Of a stretch of 57,602 bases of DNA, positions 8,143-16,354 are shown piece by piece. The translations under genes and the position numbers were made by a program. The stretch covers positions 1 to 57,602 of the forward strand of contig NZ_BMYK01000034.1 of assembly GCF_014652235.1 (NCBI RefSeq), in the 5' to 3' direction. The notes under the pieces were generated by a model. That model saw only the letters and a list, made by a program, of their open reading frames with translations. It was not told where the DNA came from and did no database searches. How positions within the stretch are numbered: position 1 is the first letter of the stretch; each line of letters begins with the position of its first letter. Source of the stretch: Pseudorhodoferax aquiterrae. Lineage in GTDB: Bacteria; Pseudomonadota; Gammaproteobacteria; Burkholderiales; Burkholderiaceae_C.

Positions 8143-9654
8143 ATGGCCAACGACATCCCACAGCGCAGCTACAGCGCGCCCTGCCCCGGCTGCGGCGCGC
8201 CGGTCACGTTCCTGCACGCGCAGTCCACCCACGCCGTCTGCGCCTACTGCCAGAGCACGGTGGTGCGCAACGGCGCGGTGCTGCGCCGGCTCGGCAAGAT
8301 GGCCGAGCTGTTCGACGACCACAGCCCGCTGCAGCTGCAGGCCAGCGGCATCTGGGATGGCCAGGCCTTCACGCTGATCGGCCGCTTGCAGTACCGCGGC
8401 AGCAACGGCACCTGGACGGAATGGGAGGCCTTGCTGGCCGACGGCAGCCTGGCCACCCTGGGCGAGGACAACGGCAGCTACGTGTTCAGCCGGCCCGGCG
8501 CGGCCCAGCAGGCCTTGCCCGCGGCCGGCACGCTCCGCGTGGGCCAGCGCGTGGAACTCTCGGGCACGGCCTACAGCGTCGCCAGCCGCGACCAGACCGC
8601 GCTGATCGCGGCCGCGGGCGAGCTGCCGCACCTGCCGCCGCTGGGCCAGGCCTTCGAGATGGTGGAGCTGCGCAGCGCCGACGGCGAGGTGCTCAGCATC
8701 GACCACGGCCGCCAGCCGCCGCTGGTGGCGCGCGGCCGCGCGGTACGGCTGGAGGATCTGCAGTTGCGCGGCCTGCGCGAGGCCATCGCCAAGGAAGAGC
8801 GCGCGCGCCAGTTCGCCTGCCCGCAGTGCGGCGCGCCCGTGCAGGTGAGCCTGGCCAGCAGCAAGACCGTCACCTGCCCGCAGTGCCACGCCGTGATCGA
8901 CCTGTCGGCCGGCACCGGTGGCGAGCTGCGCCATGCGCTGCAGGACGAACCGCTGCGCCCGCTCATCGCGCTCGGCAGCATCGGCCGGCTGCAGGGCGTG
9001 GACTGGCAGGTGGTGGGCTTTCAGCACCGGCTGGGCCGCGACCCCGAAGACCCCGACGAAAGCTTCGGATGGAGCGAGTACCTGCTCTACCACGCCAAGC
9101 GCGGCTTCTCCTTCCTGGTCGATGCGCAGGACGGCTGGAGCATGGTGGCGCCGACCACGGGCGCGCCCCAGCTCTCGGGCGATGGCCGCAGCGCGAGCTA
9201 CCTGGGCAGCCGCTACGAACTGCGCGAGCGCTACCAGGCCGAGACCGATTACGTGGCCGGCGAGTTCTACTGGCCCGTGCGGCGCGGCGACAAGACCAGC
9301 AACAGCGACTTCGCCAAGGGGCGCACGCTGCTGTCGATGGAGCGGACGGCGCACGAGATCACCTGGTCCAGCGGCGGCCAGCTGGACAGCGCCACCGTGG
9401 CCCAGGCCTTCAAGCTGGAGGGCCGCAAGGATCTGTTCCAGCGCAGCGACGCGGCGCCGCTGAGCGCGGCCGCGGGCCTGAGCCGCACCACCATCATCCT
9501 GGTCGTGCTGTTGGTGCTGGTCATCGTGCTCGTCGCGCGCTGCGACGGCTGCGACCCGCAGCGCGAGAACTGCAGCAGCAGCGGCAGCAGCTACTCCAGC
9601 CGCTCCAGCGGCGCCTCGTACGGGGGCTACACCAGCGGCGGTGGCCACAAATGA
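8143..9654 (+). CDS. Zinc-ribbon DUF4178 membrane protein
   Basis: 503-aa protein of unknown biochemical role. The N-terminal zinc ribbon uses C14-x2-C17 and C33-x2-C36, and a second ribbon (FACPQCG...TCPQCH) sits near residue 225-250. DUF4178-like beta-rich segments follow each ribbon. A single membrane helix (TIILVVLLVLVIVLVA) lies near residue 448-465, followed by a Cys/Ser/Gly-rich tail (RCDGCDPQRENC). The family is repeatedly found beside DUF350 and spermidine-synthase-like genes, as here. It may sense or scaffold at the inner membrane; that is inference. Confidence 0.85.
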   Translation: MANDIPQRSYSAPCPGCGAPVTFLHAQSTHAVCAYCQSTVVRNGAVLRRLGKMAELFDDHSPLQLQASGIWDGQAFTLIGRLQYRGSNGTWTEWEALLADGSLATLGEDNGSYVFSRPGAAQQALPAAGTLRVGQRVELSGTAYSVASRDQTALIAAAGELPHLPPLGQAFEMVELRSADGEVLSIDHGRQPPLVARGRAVRLEDLQLRGLREAIAKEERARQFACPQCGAPVQVSLASSKTVTCPQCHAVIDLSAGTGGELRHALQDEPLRPLIALGSIGRLQGVDWQVVGFQHRLGRDPEDPDESFGWSEYLLYHAKRGFSFLVDAQDGWSMVAPTTGAPQLSGDGRSASYLGSRYELRERYQAETDYVAGEFYWPVRRGDKTSNSDFAKGRTLLSMERTAHEITWSSGGQLDSATVAQAFKLEGRKDLFQRSDAAPLSAAAGLSRTTIILVVLLVLVIVLVARCDGCDPQRENCSSSGSSYSSRSSGASYGGYTSGGGHK

Positions 9655-9679
9655 AGACTCTTTCTGACGGAGGTTCCCC

Positions 9680-9901
9680 ATGGGACTGGAATGGTTGAAA
9701 CCCGGCGCCTTCTTCGGCTCCATCCTGTACGCGCTCATCGGCGTCGTGGTGTTCTGGCTGGCCTTCGTCGTGATCGACAAGATCACGCCCTACGACCTGT
9801 GGCAGGAACTGGTCGAGAAGCAGAACGTGGCGCTGGGCATCGTGGTCGGCGCCATGTGCCTGGGCATCTCCGTGATCGTCGCCGCCGCGGTGCACGGCTG
9901 A
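9680..9901 (+). CDS. DUF350 (YjfL-type) small membrane protein
   Basis: 73-aa protein with two membrane helices (ILYALIGVVVFWLAFVVI and VALGIVVGAMCLGISVIVAAAV) separated by a short charged loop (DKITPYDLWQELVEKQ), which matches one DUF350 repeat. A good ribosome site (ACGGAGG) precedes the ATG. It lies 25 bases after the DUF4178 gene and 4 bases before the aminopropyltransferase. In E. coli the relative YjfL is encoded beside a PspA-like protein and a glutathionylspermidine-synthase-like ATP-grasp, which also links the family to membranes and polyamines. Confidence 0.88.
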   Translation: MGLEWLKPGAFFGSILYALIGVVVFWLAFVVIDKITPYDLWQELVEKQNVALGIVVGAMCLGISVIVAAAVHG

Positions 9902-9905
9902 GCGC

Positions 9906-11429
9906 GTGACGAGCGCCGCTTCGCGGCCGGTGGCGGTCGCGCTGCTGGCCAGCGTCTTCGTCGTGGCCGCGTGCGGCCTGGTCTACGAGCTGGCCGCGGG
10001 CGCCCTGGCCTCCTATGTGCTGGGCGACTCCATCCTGCAGTTCTCCACCATCATCGGCAGCTATTTGTTCGCGATGGGCGTGGGCTCCTGGCTGTCGCGC
10101 TATTTCGAGCGCCAGCTGCCCGCGCACTTCCTGCGCATCGAGCTGCTGGTGGCGCTGGTGGGCGGCGCGCTGCCGGCCCTGCTGTTCATCGCCAACGCCT
10201 GGACGCCGGACGCCTTCCGGCTGCTGCTGTACGGCCTGGTGCTGCTGGTCGGCACGCTGGTGGGGCTGGAGATCCCGCTGGTCATGCGCATCCTCAAGCG
10301 CGACGTGGCGCTCAAGGACCTGGTCTCGCAGGTGCTGACCTTCGACTACCTGGGCGCGCTGGCCGTGTCGGTGGCGTTCCCGCTGCTGCTGGTGCCGCAC
10401 CTGGGGCTGGTGCGCACGGGCCTGCTGTTCGGCTTCATGAACGCGGCCGTGGCGCTGTGGGCGCTGTGGCTGTTCCGCCATGAGCTGCGCCAGTTTGGCG
10501 CCCATGCGCTGGCCTGCGCGTGCACGCTGGCCGTGCTGGCCACGGGCTTCGTCGGCGCCGACCGCATCACCACGCTGGCCGAGGACCGCTTCTACCAGGA
10601 CCGCGCCGTGTTCAGCGAACAGACCCCGTACCAGCGCATCGTGGTCACGCACGGGCGCGCCGGCCACAGGCTGTACCTCAACGGCAACCTGCAGTTCGCC
10701 GAGCACGACGAGTACCGTTACCACGAGGCCCTGGTGCACCCGGCCATGGCCGCCCATGGCGCGCCGCGCAAGGTGGCGGTGCTGGGCGGCGGGGACGGCA
10801 TGGCCGTGCGCGAGATGCTCAAGTACCCCACGGTCGAGCAGGTCACGCTGGTCGAACTGGACCCGGCCATGACGCGGCTGTTCCGCGACCACGAAGCGCT
10901 GGCCGCGCTGAACGGGCACGCGCTGCGCTCGCCCAAGGTCACCGTGGTCAACACCGACGCCTTCCGCTGGCTGGAGGAGACGCGCGAGATCTACGACGTG
11001 GTCGTCGTGGACTTCCCCGACCCGACCAACTTCTCCATCGGCAAGCTCTACACCAATTCGTTCTACGCACTGCTGGACCGGCACCTGGCGGCCAGCGGCT
11101 ACGCGGTGGTGCAGTCGACCTCGCCGCTGCTGGCGCGCCAGAGCTTCTGGACCGTGGTGCAGACCATCGAATCGGTGGGACTGCAGACCGCACCCTACCA
11201 CGCCCACGTGCCGAGCTTCGGCGAGTGGGGCTTCGTGCTGGCCGGGCGGCGGCCCTGGCGCACGCCGCCGCAGTTGCCCGAAGGGCTGCGCTTCCTCGAC
11301 CGCGCGGGCGTGGCGGCGCTGTTCGACTTCCCGCGCGACATGGCACGTGTGCCGGCCGAGGTGAACCGGCTGTCCAACCAGGTGCTCGTGAACCTCTACG
11401 AGGACGAATGGGGCAAGGCGCGCCCATGA
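9906..11429 (+). CDS. Membrane-anchored polyamine aminopropyltransferase (spermidine-synthase-like)
   Basis: 507-aa two-part protein. Residues about 10-215 form seven or so membrane helices; residues about 235-470 form a spermidine-synthase fold. Visible motifs are VLGGGDGMAVREML (decarboxylated-AdoMet site), VELDPAM, the TDAF segment and DFPDPTNFSIGKLYTNSFY near the catalytic Asp. It would transfer an aminopropyl group from decarboxylated S-adenosylmethionine to an amine acceptor at the membrane. Translation starts at GTG, 4 bases after the DUF350 stop, and the stop overlaps the next ATG (ATGA). The acceptor could be putrescine or another amine, including a lipid; the sequence does not decide. 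Confidence 0.9.
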   Translation: MTSAASRPVAVALLASVFVVAACGLVYELAAGALASYVLGDSILQFSTIIGSYLFAMGVGSWLSRYFERQLPAHFLRIELLVALVGGALPALLFIANAWTPDAFRLLLYGLVLLVGTLVGLEIPLVMRILKRDVALKDLVSQVLTFDYLGALAVSVAFPLLLVPHLGLVRTGLLFGFMNAAVALWALWLFRHELRQFGAHALACACTLAVLATGFVGADRITTLAEDRFYQDRAVFSEQTPYQRIVVTHGRAGHRLYLNGNLQFAEHDEYRYHEALVHPAMAAHGAPRKVAVLGGGDGMAVREMLKYPTVEQVTLVELDPAMTRLFRDHEALAALNGHALRSPKVTVVNTDAFRWLEETREIYDVVVVDFPDPTNFSIGKLYTNSFYALLDRHLAASGYAVVQSTSPLLARQSFWTVVQTIESVGLQTAPYHAHVPSFGEWGFVLAGRRPWRTPPQLPEGLRFLDRAGVAALFDFPRDMARVPAEVNRLSNQVLVNLYEDEWGKARP

Positions 11430-12997
11430 TCTCGCGGCGCGCCTGGCTGGCCGGCGCGGCCCTGCCGCTGCTGCCCGGCTGCGACGCGCCAGCGCCCCCG
11501 CTGGACGGCGGCTTCGTGGGCGCGAGCGCGGAGCGTGGCCATCTGCTGCGCACGGCCGTGGCGCAGGCGCCGGCACGCACGCAGCGCACGCGCGTGTTGA
11601 TCGCCGGCGGCGGCGTGGCCGGCTTGGCCGCGGCGCGCGCGCTGCGCCAGCGCGGCATGGAGGACTTCGTGCTGCTGGAGCTGGAAGACCAGGCCGGCGG
11701 CAACAGCCGCGCCATGCAACTGCAGGGCCTGCCCTGCCCGCTCGGCGCGCACTACCTGCCGCTGCCCACGGACGCGGCGCGCGAGGTGCAGGACCTGCTG
11801 GAGGAGCTTGGCCTGCGCCGGCGCGTGGCGGGCCGCTGGGAATACGACGAACGCCACCTGTGCCACAGCCCGCAGGAGCGGCTGTACCGCAACGGCCATT
11901 GGCAGGACGGCCTGCTGCCCGTGCAAGACATCGCCGCCGACACGCTGGCCCAGTACCGGCGCTTCGCCGCGCGTGTGGCCGCGCTGATGCGCAGCGCCCC
12001 GTTCGCCCTGCCCGCGCAGCGCGCGGCCTTCACGGCCGAACACGCGGCGCTGGACGCGCAGACCATGGCGCAGTGGCTGGGCCGCGAAGGCCTGGACGAC
12101 GCGCAGTTGCTCTGGTACCTGGACTACTGCTGCCGCGACGACTTCGGCGCCGGCCTGGCGAGCGTGTCGGCCTGGGCCGGCATCCACTACTTCGCCAGCC
12201 GGCACGGCTTCCATGCGCCAGGCGATGCCGATGCCGAACGCGAGGCCGTACTGACCTGGCCCGAGGGCAACGCCTGGCTTGCGCAGCGGCTGGCGCAGCC
12301 GCTGGGCGATCGGCTGCGCTGCGGCCGCGTGGTGCGACGCATCGCCACGCACCGGCACGGCGTGGCCGTGCAGGCGCTGGACCTTGGCAGCGGCCAGCTG
12401 GAGCAGTGGGAGGCCACGCACTGCATCGTCGCGCTGCCGGTGTTCGTGGCCACGCGCGTGCTGGCCGATGCGCCGGCGTTCGTGCACGACGCCGCGTCCG
12501 CGCTGCTCTACGCGCCCTGGCTGGTGGCCAACGTGCACCTGCGCGCCGCCCTGGCCGACCGCGGCGGCGCGGCGCCGAGCTGGGACAACGTGGTCTACGG
12601 CAGCCAAGGCCTGGGCTATGTCGATGCCGGCCACCAGGGCCTGGGGCAGCGCCGCCCAGACAGCCCGCGCGTGCTGAGCTGGTACCACGCACTGGGCCTG
12701 GCAACGGACGCGCGCAGCGCGCTACTGCAGCAGCCCTGGCAGCACTGGGCAATGCAGTTGTTCGACGAACTCGGCGCGGCCCACCCCGATCTGCGCGACA
12801 AGGCCAGCCACATCGCCATCGCGCGCTACGGCCATGCCATGGCCACGCCGGTGCCGGGCCTGGTGCGGCGGCTGCGCGCCAACCCGGCAACGCCACGGGC
12901 CGGCGCGCTGCTGTTCGCGCACGCGGACTGGTCGGGCTACTCGGTCTTCGAGGAGGCCTTCACGCGTGGCCACCTGGCGGGACTGGCGGCGGGATGA
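11426..12997 (+). CDS. Tat-exported, lipobox-containing FAD-dependent oxidoreductase
   Basis: 523-aa flavoprotein of the NAD(P)-binding/amine-oxidase-like superfamily. The N-terminus has a twin-Arg motif (ISRRAWLAGAALPLLPGC) ending in a lipobox-like LPGC, so export and lipidation are likely. The FAD Rossmann motif is IAGGGVAGLAAARAL, with LLELEDQAGGNS as the second strand. A membrane-anchored polyamine or amine oxidase is one possibility given the neighbours. The ATG overlaps the synthase stop by 4 bases. Its 3' end overlaps the convergent speD gene by 38 bp. Confidence 0.85.
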   Translation: MISRRAWLAGAALPLLPGCDAPAPPLDGGFVGASAERGHLLRTAVAQAPARTQRTRVLIAGGGVAGLAAARALRQRGMEDFVLLELEDQAGGNSRAMQLQGLPCPLGAHYLPLPTDAAREVQDLLEELGLRRRVAGRWEYDERHLCHSPQERLYRNGHWQDGLLPVQDIAADTLAQYRRFAARVAALMRSAPFALPAQRAAFTAEHAALDAQTMAQWLGREGLDDAQLLWYLDYCCRDDFGAGLASVSAWAGIHYFASRHGFHAPGDADAEREAVLTWPEGNAWLAQRLAQPLGDRLRCGRVVRRIATHRHGVAVQALDLGSGQLEQWEATHCIVALPVFVATRVLADAPAFVHDAASALLYAPWLVANVHLRAALADRGGAAPSWDNVVYGSQGLGYVDAGHQGLGQRRPDSPRVLSWYHALGLATDARSALLQQPWQHWAMQLFDELGAAHPDLRDKASHIAIARYGHAMATPVPGLVRRLRANPATPRAGALLFAHADWSGYSVFEEAFTRGHLAGLAAG

Positions 12998-13364
12998 GCC
13001 CGCGCTCCAGCGCCTGGCGCAGCACCTGGGCCGGTTCGAAGCGCGCCACCAGCGCCTCCAGCAGTGCCTGGGCCTGGCCACGGTGGTCGGCGCCGAAATT
13101 GCACACGTAGACGTCCAGCGTCACGGCCGCCTGTTCGGGCCAGGTGTGCACGCACAAGTGGGATTCGGCCAGCAGCACGGTGGCCGTCACGCCACCCGGG
13201 CCCTGCGCCGTGTCGGGGAAGCGGTGGACCAGCTGGCCCACGGGCTGCAGGCCGGCGTCGCGCACGGCCTGCACGCACCAGATGCCCAGCATCTGCGCAT
13301 CGACCAGCCACTGCGGTGCGCAGCGGCAGCCGTGCAGGTCGGCGGTCAGGTGCAAGCCGCGCAT
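12960..13364 (-). CDS. speD: S-adenosylmethionine decarboxylase (pyruvoyl type) proenzyme
   Basis: 134-aa SpeD of the small prokaryotic class. The self-cleavage site is E67/S68 (LAESHLC), which would make the pyruvoyl group on S68. H73 (HTWPE) and C88 (DVYVC) match the processing His and catalytic Cys. The N-terminus shows HLTADLHGC. It would supply decarboxylated AdoMet to the aminopropyltransferase encoded on the facing strand. The gene follows the FKBP gene by 16 bases on the same strand, so the two may be co-transcribed. It ends inside the FAD oxidoreductase gene (38-bp antisense overlap). Confidence 0.92.
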   Translation of the reverse strand: MRGLHLTADLHGCRCAPQWLVDAQMLGIWCVQAVRDAGLQPVGQLVHRFPDTAQGPGGVTATVLLAESHLCVHTWPEQAAVTLDVYVCNFGADHRGQAQALLEALVARFEPAQVLRQALERGLIPPPVPPGGHA

Positions 13365-13380
13365 GCTGCCGCCCGCAGCA

Positions 13381-13821
13381 TCACTTGCCGTTGATGCCGA
13401 GGAGTTCGACTTCGAACTGCAGCGTGGCGTTGGGCGGAATCACGCCGCCCGCGCCGCGCGAACCGTAGGCGATCGCCGCCGGGCAGGTCAGCTTGGCCTT
13501 GCCGCCGACCTTCATCTTCTGCACGCCCTCGGTCCAGCACGGGATCACGCCGTTCAGCGGGAACTCGATCGGGGCGTTGCGCTTGTAGGAGCTGTCGAAC
13601 TCCTTGCCGTCCAGGAACGTGCCGCGGTAGTGCACCTTGACCTTGTCGCTGGCGCCGGGGCTCGCGCCATTGCCGTCCTGCAGCGAACGGTAGACCAGGC
13701 CGGAGGCCGTGGTCTGCGCGCCGGGTTCCTTGGCGGCGGCTTCGAGCGTGGTGGTGGACTGGGCGAAGACGGCAGTGGTGAACAACGCGGCGAGCACGAC
13801 GACAGGGGTACGGATGGGCAT
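13381..13821 (-). CDS. FKBP-type peptidyl-prolyl cis-trans isomerase, exported
   Basis: 146-aa proline isomerase. A signal peptide ([21 protein letters not shown]) indicates periplasmic location. The FKBP domain at about 45-145 has [56 protein letters not shown] and LLGI. The start at 13821 is chosen for the signal peptide and for the AAGGAGA ribosome site just upstream; a longer frame to 13875 would spoil the signal peptide. It is divergent from the patatin gene. A role in folding exported proteins is family knowledge. Confidence 0.93.
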   Translation of the reverse strand: MPIRTPVVVLAALFTTAVFAQSTTTLEAAAKEPGAQTTASGLVYRSLQDGNGASPGASDKVKVHYRGTFLDGKEFDSSYKRNAPIEFPLNGVIPCWTEGVQKMKVGGKAKLTCPAAIAYGSRGAGGVIPPNATLQFEVELLGINGK

Positions 13822-13911
13822 GCGGTCTCCTTCGAAAGCCATGGGGCAAAGCCGACCATTATGGCCAGGAGGCACTGCAGTCGCGGACCGCGGCCGGACG
13901 CTTCAGCGGCC

Positions 13912-13917
13912 TATACT
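13912..13917 (+). promoter_or_regulatory. Candidate -10 box of the patatin-like gene
   Basis: TATACT at 13912-13917, 48 bases before the GTG start of the patatin-like gene. No convincing -35 is seen. It argues for the GTG at 13966 rather than the ATG at 13862, which would lie upstream of transcription start. Confidence 0.4.
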
Positions 13918-13965
13918 GCATCGCAGCAATCGGACCCCAGTTCCGTCATCCCAGAAAGCGTCCCC

Positions 13966-15141
13966 GTGGCTACATCCCCTTCCACCGCGCGCAGCCTCGC
14001 AGCGCCAGCGGAACACTGTGTCCTCGTGCTGCAGGGCGGCGGCGCCCTCGGCGCCTACCAGGCCGGCGTGTACGAGGCGCTCGCGGAACGCGGGGTGGCG
14101 CCCGACTGGGTGGCCGGCGTCTCCATCGGCGCGATCAACGCCGCGCTGATCGCCGGCAACCCGCCCGAGCGTCGCGTCGACCAGTTGCGCACGTTCTGGG
14201 CCCAGGTTTCGTCGGGCCTGCCGCTGCCGGCGCTGCCGGCCCGTTATGGCGACGAGGCGCGCAGCCTGTTCAACACCACCAGCGCCGCGCTGGTCGCCAG
14301 CTTCGGCGTGCCGGGCTTCTTCATGCCGCGCATTCCGCCAGCGCCGCTGCAGCCGGCCGGCACCGTGGCGGCGCTGAGCTGGTACGACACGGCACCGCTC
14401 AAGAGCACGCTGGAACGCCTGGTCGATTTCGACCGCATCAACGACGCACACTGCCGCGGCAAGGTGCGGCTGTCGGTCGGCGCGGTGGAGCTGGAGACCG
14501 GCAACTCGGTCTACTTCGATTCCGCCGACCCGACCTGTACCCAGCCCATCGGTCCGGAGCACGTGATGGCCAGCGGCGCGCTGCCGCCAGGCTTCGCGCC
14601 CGTGCCCGTGGACGGCAAGTGGTACTGGGATGGCGGCGTGGTGTCCAACACGCCGTTGCAGTACGTGATCGACCAGCCCTCCGTGCAGGACATGCTGGTG
14701 TTCCAGGTCGACCTGTTCAGCGCGCGCGGCGCGCTGCCGCGCAACCTGGACGAGGTGGCCGAGCGTGCCAAGGACATCCAGTACGCGAGCCGCACGCGCA
14801 TGAACACCGACCTCGTGGCCGCGCAGCAGCGCCTGGCCGAGGCCGCGCAGCGCCTGGCCGACAAGCTGCCCGCGGCATGGCAGGACGACCCGGACCTCAA
14901 GGCCCTGCTGAACGCCGGCAACTGCAATGCCGTCACCGTCATGCACCTGATCCACCGCAGCAAGAGCCACGCCGGCCAGTCCAAGGACTACGAGTTCTCG
15001 CGCCAGACCGTGGCCGACCACTGGGCTGCCGGCCGCGCCGACGTGCAGGCCAGCTTCGCCGATCCGCGCTGGCGCGAGCGCCCGCGCAAGAAGGCCGGCA
15101 TCACGGTGCTCGACCTCGTCCCGCGGCCGGCCGGCCGCTGA
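13966..15141 (+). CDS. Patatin-like phospholipase with DUF3734-type C-terminus
   Basis: 391-aa Ser-Asp acyl hydrolase. The oxyanion loop is [14 protein letters not shown], the nucleophile elbow GVSIGAIN (GxSxG), and the catalytic Asp lies in [10 protein letters not shown]. The C-terminal third carries the helical region ([22 protein letters not shown]) seen in this bacterial patatin subgroup. GTG is the likely start, since the catalytic domain begins soon after and a TATACT box lies just upstream. It is followed after 32 bases by 3-hydroxybutyrate dehydrogenase. That pairing suggests a role linked to polyhydroxybutyrate or lipid turnover, which is inference. Confidence 0.9.
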   Translation: MATSPSTARSLAAPAEHCVLVLQGGGALGAYQAGVYEALAERGVAPDWVAGVSIGAINAALIAGNPPERRVDQLRTFWAQVSSGLPLPALPARYGDEARSLFNTTSAALVASFGVPGFFMPRIPPAPLQPAGTVAALSWYDTAPLKSTLERLVDFDRINDAHCRGKVRLSVGAVELETGNSVYFDSADPTCTQPIGPEHVMASGALPPGFAPVPVDGKWYWDGGVVSNTPLQYVIDQPSVQDMLVFQVDLFSARGALPRNLDEVAERAKDIQYASRTRMNTDLVAAQQRLAEAAQRLADKLPAAWQDDPDLKALLNAGNCNAVTVMHLIHRSKSHAGQSKDYEFSRQTVADHWAAGRADVQASFADPRWRERPRKKAGITVLDLVPRPAGR

Positions 15142-15173
15142 ATGCTTCCCCCCGCTCCCCGAAAGGACCTGCC

Positions 15174-15953
15174 ATGAAACTCAAGGACAAAGTCACGCTC
15201 GTCACCGGCGCCGCCAGCGGCATCGGCAAGGAAATCGCCTGCACCTACGCGCGCGAAGGCGCGCGCGTGGCCATCGCCGACATGAACAAGGCCGCCGCCG
15301 ACGCCACGGCGGCCGAGCTGCGCGCGGCGGGCCACCAGGCCATGGGCGTGGCCATGGACGTGACCAGCGAGGAGCAGGTCAACGCCGGCGTGGCCGAGGT
15401 CGTGGCGGCCTGGGGCACGGTGGACGTGCTGGTCAGCAACGCCGGCATCCAGATCGTGCACCCGGTCGAGGAATTCCCGTTCGCCGAGTGGAAGAAGATG
15501 CTGGCGATCCACCTGGACGGCGCCTTCCTGACCACCAAGGCCGTGCTGCCGCTCATGTACAAGCAGAACAGTGGCTCCATCATCCTGATGGGCTCGGTGC
15601 ACTCCAAGCTGGCCTCGGTGCTGAAGGCGCCCTATGTCACGGCCAAGCACGGCCTTCTGGGTCTGGCCCGCGTGCTGGCCAAGGAAGGCGGCCCGCACAA
15701 CGTGCGGGCCAACGTGATCTGCCCGGGCTTCGTGCGCACGCCTCTGGTGGACAAGCAGATCCCCGAGCAGGCCGCCACGCTCAAGATCAGCGAGGAGGAC
15801 GTGATCAAGAAGGTCATGCTCAAGGACACCGTGGACGGCGAGTTCACGACCGTGGCCGACGTGGCCGAGGTGGCGCTGCTGTTCGCGGCCTTCCCGAGCA
15901 ATGCGCTGACGGGCCAGTCGCTGATCGTGAGCCACGGCTGGGCCATGGAATGA
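15174..15953 (+). CDS. hbdH: 3-hydroxybutyrate dehydrogenase (SDR family)
   Basis: 259-aa NAD-dependent short-chain dehydrogenase interconverting 3-hydroxybutyrate and acetoacetate. Visible motifs are TGAASGIG (cofactor), NAG (SNAGIQ), catalytic Ser in GSVHS and Y-x3-K in [27 protein letters not shown] and the C-terminal LIVSHGW fit the BdhA/HbdH subgroup rather than a generic SDR. The ribosome site GAAAGGA precedes the ATG. It is probably co-transcribed with the patatin-like gene. Confidence 0.94.
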   Translation: MKLKDKVTLVTGAASGIGKEIACTYAREGARVAIADMNKAAADATAAELRAAGHQAMGVAMDVTSEEQVNAGVAEVVAAWGTVDVLVSNAGIQIVHPVEEFPFAEWKKMLAIHLDGAFLTTKAVLPLMYKQNSGSIILMGSVHSKLASVLKAPYVTAKHGLLGLARVLAKEGGPHNVRANVICPGFVRTPLVDKQIPEQAATLKISEEDVIKKVMLKDTVDGEFTTVADVAEVALLFAAFPSNALTGQSLIVSHGWAME

Positions 15954-15955
15954 AG

Positions 15956-15976
15956 AACGGGGGCCGCGGCCCCGTT
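15956..15976. terminator. Bidirectional terminator-like hairpin
   Basis: AACGGGGGCC-GC-GGCCCCGTT forms a strong near-palindromic stem in the 25-base gap between the convergent 3-hydroxybutyrate dehydrogenase and monooxygenase genes. A short GTTGTT follows on the plus strand. The position and strength suit a shared terminator. Confidence 0.65.
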
Positions 15977-15978
15977 GT

Positions 15979-16287
15979 TCAGACCGGCTCCATCACGTGG
16001 ATGGCCCGGTTCGCCACCCATTCCTTGGTCTTGGCGCCATAGGCCGCCATGTGCGGCGCCTTGGCATGGGCCTTGAGCGCGTCGAAGCTGGCCCACTTCT
16101 CGACGACGACGAAGGTGTCCGGTCCGAAGGTCGCCCAGCCGGGCGGCAGGTTGGCGGCGTCGACCACGGCGCCGTACTCGAGGCAGCCGTCCTCGGCCAG
16201 CACGGCGGCACGGTTTTCGTGGAAGGCGGCCAGCACGTCGCCGCGTTTGCCGGGGTGGGTGGTGATGATGGCCAGCACCTGGATCAT
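15979..16287 (-). CDS. Putative quinol monooxygenase (ABM domain)
   Basis: 102-aa dimeric ferredoxin-like alpha/beta barrel protein of the antibiotic-biosynthesis-monooxygenase/YgiN family. It starts MIQVLAIITTHPGKRGDVLAAF. The conserved core CLEYGAVVDA is followed by FVVVEKWASFDALKAH and PHMAAY. Members oxidise quinols or related aromatics without a cofactor. GGAGACCGATTCC before the ATG supplies a ribosome site. It stands alone between the 3-hydroxybutyrate dehydrogenase and efflux genes. Confidence 0.87.
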   Translation of the reverse strand: MIQVLAIITTHPGKRGDVLAAFHENRAAVLAEDGCLEYGAVVDAANLPPGWATFGPDTFVVVEKWASFDALKAHAKAPHMAAYGAKTKEWVANRAIHVMEPV

Positions 16288-16354
16288 GGAATCGGTCTCC
16301 TGAAGAAGGCGGCCCCACTGGCCGCCGGCGGCGCCGATTCTGCCCCTGGCCCCC

